Part shown: piece by piece, positions 59,900-64,000 of the stretch
How the letters are laid out: each line of letters begins with the position of its first letter
Numbering within the stretch: the first letter of the stretch is position 1
From: Streblospio benedicti
Taxonomy: Eukaryota; Annelida; Polychaeta; Spionida; Spionidae
NCBI GenBank assembly: GCA_019095985.1
Contig: CM032662.1
Coordinates: forward strand, 3,780,019 to 3,844,018
Length of the DNA: 64,000 nt
Reading direction: 5' to 3'
Notes under the pieces: model-generated
Told to the model about the DNA's origin: nothing
Databases searched by the model: none
Seen by the model: the letters and a program-made list of their open reading frames with translations, nothing else
Made by a program: the position numbers and the translations under genes

Positions 59900-62800
59900 A
59901 AGTTTGTGTACATATGTTCTAGTCCATGAAATTTTTATTAACATGACCACATTTTAAGGGTCCGTATCTGTACTAGATCTGGTCACAGGAGGCCCCGGTG
60001 TTATTTAGATAAATTAATTAGTTTCCAAACAAGTACCAAACAATATCACTATCATGAACAAGATTGTTTTCCCAGAGCCAAACTAAAAAAAATATAGTAG
60101 TATCTAATGTAAATAAACAGTTTCAAATCGCATATTATCGCAACCCACGGGATGGGTGCGCATCAATAATGCCATCACAAAATGTATCAGAGATCTAGAT
60201 CACGTAATTTCATTGAATCATAAAATTTGTGTTTATCATGCAAAAATATTATCAGTAGGCCTAAGCAGCTGTACTTTGACACCTCAAACGCTATTGTGTT
60301 TTAAATTCCAAATTAACACTAAGTATCCTCTACTGAAAACATGACATCCATATATGTCCAAGATATTCCAAATGCTGCTGAAATGTTAATTCAATTAGCT
60401 CCAGCAGTGCAGAGACCTCAGTCCCGAACAAACCACACAAATCCTATTGCAGTATTTTCCGTTTGTTTGTGTTCGCTTCTTGTTTTCACCTAATTAGATA
60501 TATAAATGTAGCAGTCTTCTTAAATACAGCAAATGCCTTCTGAGTGTGCATGCGGTTGGTAAAGAGACTGCCACTGTCAGCTAGCAGCGTGAAGTCACAA
60601 AGTCACAAAGCCCAGATCAATGACGGGGAAACTCGCAAAACAGGCCGCGTCCGGGCACCTGTATGGGCACCTGTTCGGGCACCGGTCACACATTTGCTGC
60701 ACAAACTCGCCTTTTGTGTTGTGTAGTGCACAGAGAGGATCGTACACAGAAATGAGAATACACAGAGAGAAGCGTACACATAAAGGAGTGTACACAAAGA
60801 GCGTACGCGGAGAGCATACAAAGACCGCTATGTTTACATAAGTCTTTCGACTTTCTCGCAGTTTCCGTCAATATCTCCCGTCTCGTCTTTCTTTCATACA
60901 GAGCACCTGCTAAAACGGCCGGATCTATGCTATGCACAGTGGTGGTGTTTTTATTCACGATTTTATTGTCACTATACTACGTAGATTCATCTTTCCAGGT
61001 TTAAGCTACAAAAGAAAGTAAGAGTGAAAGCGACGTGGATTGACAGATTCGTGCACTAAACCATTTAAAAAGTGACAGACTTTAAGCTTTTTGAAAAGCT
61101 TCACTAAAGAGATTCAATGAATGCATAAAACCTACAGGGGTCCCTACAGAGGAAGATCCAGGATTCGGGAAAAAAGGGGGCGCACGTTAGGGACCTCATG
61201 AGCTTCCTAATTGCCGTCAATGGCAAATATTCAAGAAACCCCATGAAAATAAAGTATTTTAGTGGGATTTTTTTTCTTTTTATTTTTTTATTTTTTATTT
61301 TTATTTTTTTTTGGGGTGGGGCAGGGGAGGGGGCACTGTATATAATAGAGAGGACACAAAGTTTTCTATTTAGGCCTATCCTCTACACTGTGACATACTC
61401 TAGGGTATTTGAAATGTGTAGGGGTGTTCCAAATCGTCCAGAAGGTCATGGGTTCACTTCCTTGTCACCTACCCACTATGTAGAGATGTGACGTAGATGC
61501 AGCAGTCTCGTCTGGTCTGTAGGAACCCATGTGAATGGTGGAATGCCAACTCAAACTATTCTTTACTGTTTTGGGAAAATATCTCATTTAATATGCTGTT
61601 CAACATAATGCAATTAGGGGAAAAGGCCGAAAAAGATGGATGTGGGTGGGGAAAAGCCTTAAAATTTGTGGTACGTTGGAAAAAAAGGAAAAAAGAATCT
61701 ATAGATGTGCGATTTCTTGACACCTTTATTACAACCCCCCAACCCCCTCAAACGCCGAAAATGATCTACAGTGGCCGTTCTGTACTCAGTGGCTGCCGCC
61801 TATGTAACTCCAGACCACGGCAGGACAAAAACAACTCCATTGTCATTCGTGGAGATTAAATCTGATCCTGTTGTTCTCAAGCAAACAGACTACGAGCAGA
61901 CGTCAATAAGTTATTTCTGTGTCTGTCTTAGTAAGCTAACCCTTTGTTCAAGTTATTACTCATTTCTGAAGCTCAATCTAATATCCTTGAAAAGTGTTCA
62001 TCGTGTGGTATGGATACAGCCATTTCTTTAGTTCACACCACTGATTTACTTACAAATAGCATTGGCATGTGGTGTGAAGAATTGACAAAAGAAATAATTT
62101 AACTGTTTATTTGATATTTCCGTTGTGTTGTTATTGGCTCTCTGCCCACACAACCCATTGGCAGGTCCGGGGGGGGGGGGCGCCCCCCCTTTTCCCGCCA
62201 AAATACTTCATTTTCATAGTTTTTTTTACCAGTTCCCCTTTCCACACCAAAACACCTACTTTTCATATGGTTTTGTTAAAAGTCCGCCATCGATCGCGGG
62301 TACAAAACACATGAAATCCCTTAAGTGCACCCCCCCCCCACTTTTCCAAAAACCTGTATCTGCCATTGCCCCCGGCCTCCTAGCCTGTTATACCGATATA
62401 TCAAACACTAATCACTATCCTTTCATATTTCTGCTTTTATCTCACACCCTACTAACACGTTATTCACATTAAGCTTTTATAGCTCTTTTCCCCACCAACA
62501 TCATCATATCTCACGACTGTATAGTACAGTGATACTACCACCGTTAATATTGCGGAACTTATGAACTCAATCCGACCAATCAGAAGCCCCACTGCCGAAA
62601 TGTTCAGCGGAGATATCTAACGTCAAACGTACGATTTTACAGCGCCAACTTGTTTTCTCATCCAACGACCTTCTGATTGACCCCCCGTCCCCTCCCCTCA
62701 CGTCCTCCATCGTATGAACCGACTGTAGCGTGTCCTAAGTTCATCACCATCGCTGACAACCTTGTCCACAAAATGTTCCTGACGTTTGGACGTGGTTTGG

Positions 62801-63340
62801 GCGTAGAGTGCAGTTTGACCCTTCAACCGCTACATCATGTATAAAGCACGGCTACGGCCAAGCCTGAAAATGATAACAGGATAATACCACTGACGACGAC
62901 CACGCCCACCAGGTGTTGATAAATGTTTGGAAGTGGATACAATTTAGATCAGGGTAGTGTTGGGCGTGTGTTTAAGTGGATCGTTGTGGGTGTGTGTACC
63001 AAAGTGCGTGGGGTTGGGCTTGGGGGTGTGTTTGGGGGGTTTGGCGGCCAGAAAAGGGGGGGCCCAAAATCCCAAAATCGGGGGTGTTTCTGCTGAGCAT
63101 ATATTCCCAACCCGACTGTGCAAGACCCCCCCCCCCCAGGAGTATACGTGGACATCTATAGTTCTAGTTCCATGCGGTGCTGTCAGGACAGGTGTGGGCG
63201 GGATCAAATGAGAGTTGTGCGCTGTTAGGGTTGGGTGTTTAGGTCTAGGTCTAGGTGTTTGGGGCGGCATCTGGGGGATCAGGACAGTGCGGATGCTGCA
63301 GACCCGTGAAATAACGCAAAATTAAACGCTCTTCACCCAA
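59900..63340. other. intergenic or intronic, no gene supported
   Basis: AT-rich sequence with T-, C- and G-runs, short direct repeats (GGGCACCTG near 60,660; CACAGAGAG and GTACACA near 60,730-60,800) and a piece of repeat N. Could hold introns of the unrecognised gene. Confidence 0.35.
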
Positions 63341-63349
63341 TCTAGTTTT

Positions 63350-63512
63350 GACCTGTACCTAATTAACGAGTAGGTGCCACACAGCTGTGCGCAACTATTT
63401 ATTTATGCATTTGCTCAACACCCACCACAAGACCTGACCGTGAATCAAATCTATGACCATCTGGTCACAAGTCCAGCTTCCTATCTATTCGCCAACAGAC
63501 GCACACACGTAC
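63350..63512 (-). mobile_element. older copy of the tRNA-derived SINE
   Basis: Same order of blocks as the copy at 32.7 kb (GTACCTAATTAACGAGTAGG, GCTCAACACCCACCAC, CTGGTCACAAGTCCA) but more diverged, with the B-box degraded. Confidence 0.7.
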
Positions 63513-64000
63513 CCTTTATGGCGGGAGTTGGTTCATCAGCGTTCACTCTGATTGGTTTATTTGTTACATCATTGGCGCTCGCATGATTCGTTCAGATATC
63601 TGAGCATATCCACTTGCCAAATATAATGCAAACACTCATAATGGATAATCATCAAGACAATTGCGATCTTGATCTTGATTTTGGGGCTAGCTAGATCGTG
63701 TGCCTCATTAACACGGGTAGCTACGAAAACCATTACAGTGAATAAACATCTGCACCATTTTTTTTATCGTAATACGTATATCGTAGTAGCACAGGTATTA
63801 TAAGCTTTATCATAATCATAGGTAACACCAAGGTCCACAGCATTGTATCTTTATCAGTGGGATTACTGACTTGATCCACTACCAGCTACGGAGATGAAGG
63901 TCAAAATGGCTTGTCTTACGGAAACAGCAATTTCCCGTTAATATACAGGTAAAGCATTTTCAAAAACCATTTCAATTTATTCATAAGTATTGTCATGATA
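63513..64000. other. no feature recognised
   Basis: A CACTCTGATTGGTT phrase as in repeat K at the start; otherwise nothing. Confidence 0.4.

Overview
The window is animal nuclear DNA: AT-rich, intron-rich, and packed with short DNA transposons, SINEs and LINE fragments. Six protein-coding loci can be read; five are recognised by family similarity once their exons are joined at GT-AG (once GC-AG) sites. An AP-4 sigma subunit, lost from flies and nematodes, plus a radial-spoke protein of motile 9+2 cilia, point to a bilaterian invertebrate such as a lophotrochozoan, hemichordate or amphioxus. The sequence does not let me choose the phylum.

Layout. About 3.07-23.76 kb, minus strand: a striatin (STRN/STRN3-type) gene, with GC-rich exons in AT-rich introns. 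24.19-27.63 kb, plus strand: AP4S1, head-to-head with striatin across about 420 bp. 32.2-34.8 kb, minus strand: NUDT22. A 100-base N gap follows at 34,997-35,096, then a second, damaged copy of the same locus (35.1-37.2 kb) that looks like an unmerged contig end and not a second gene. 39.46-41.48 kb, plus strand: RSPH9, with an NRF1-like site and an X-box-like site upstream. 42.66-47.13 kb, minus strand: MRPS18A (partial), convergent with RSPH9. 56.3-59.9 kb, minus strand: the 3' part of a GC-rich gene I do not recognise. The remainder is repeats.

Two gene neighbourhoods appear to be old. Human STRN3 and AP4S1 are head-to-head on 14q12, and human RSPH9 and MRPS18A are convergent neighbours beside VEGFA on 6p21. 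NUDT22, here next to RSPH9, lies near VEGFB on 11q13 in human. The window therefore joins pieces that flank two different VEGF paralogues.

The most unusual local structure is in striatin. In four places the 3' splice site plus the first bases of the following exon has been copied, sometimes three or four times. One set makes two extra 18-nt, phase-preserving mini-exons with good donor sites. Many transposons can be delimited exactly by target-site duplications: hAT-like with 8 bp, Harbinger-like with TWA, and piggyBac-like with TTAA, one of the last sitting inside an L1-like LINE. I found no CRISPR array, prokaryotic operon or recognisable retrovirus.
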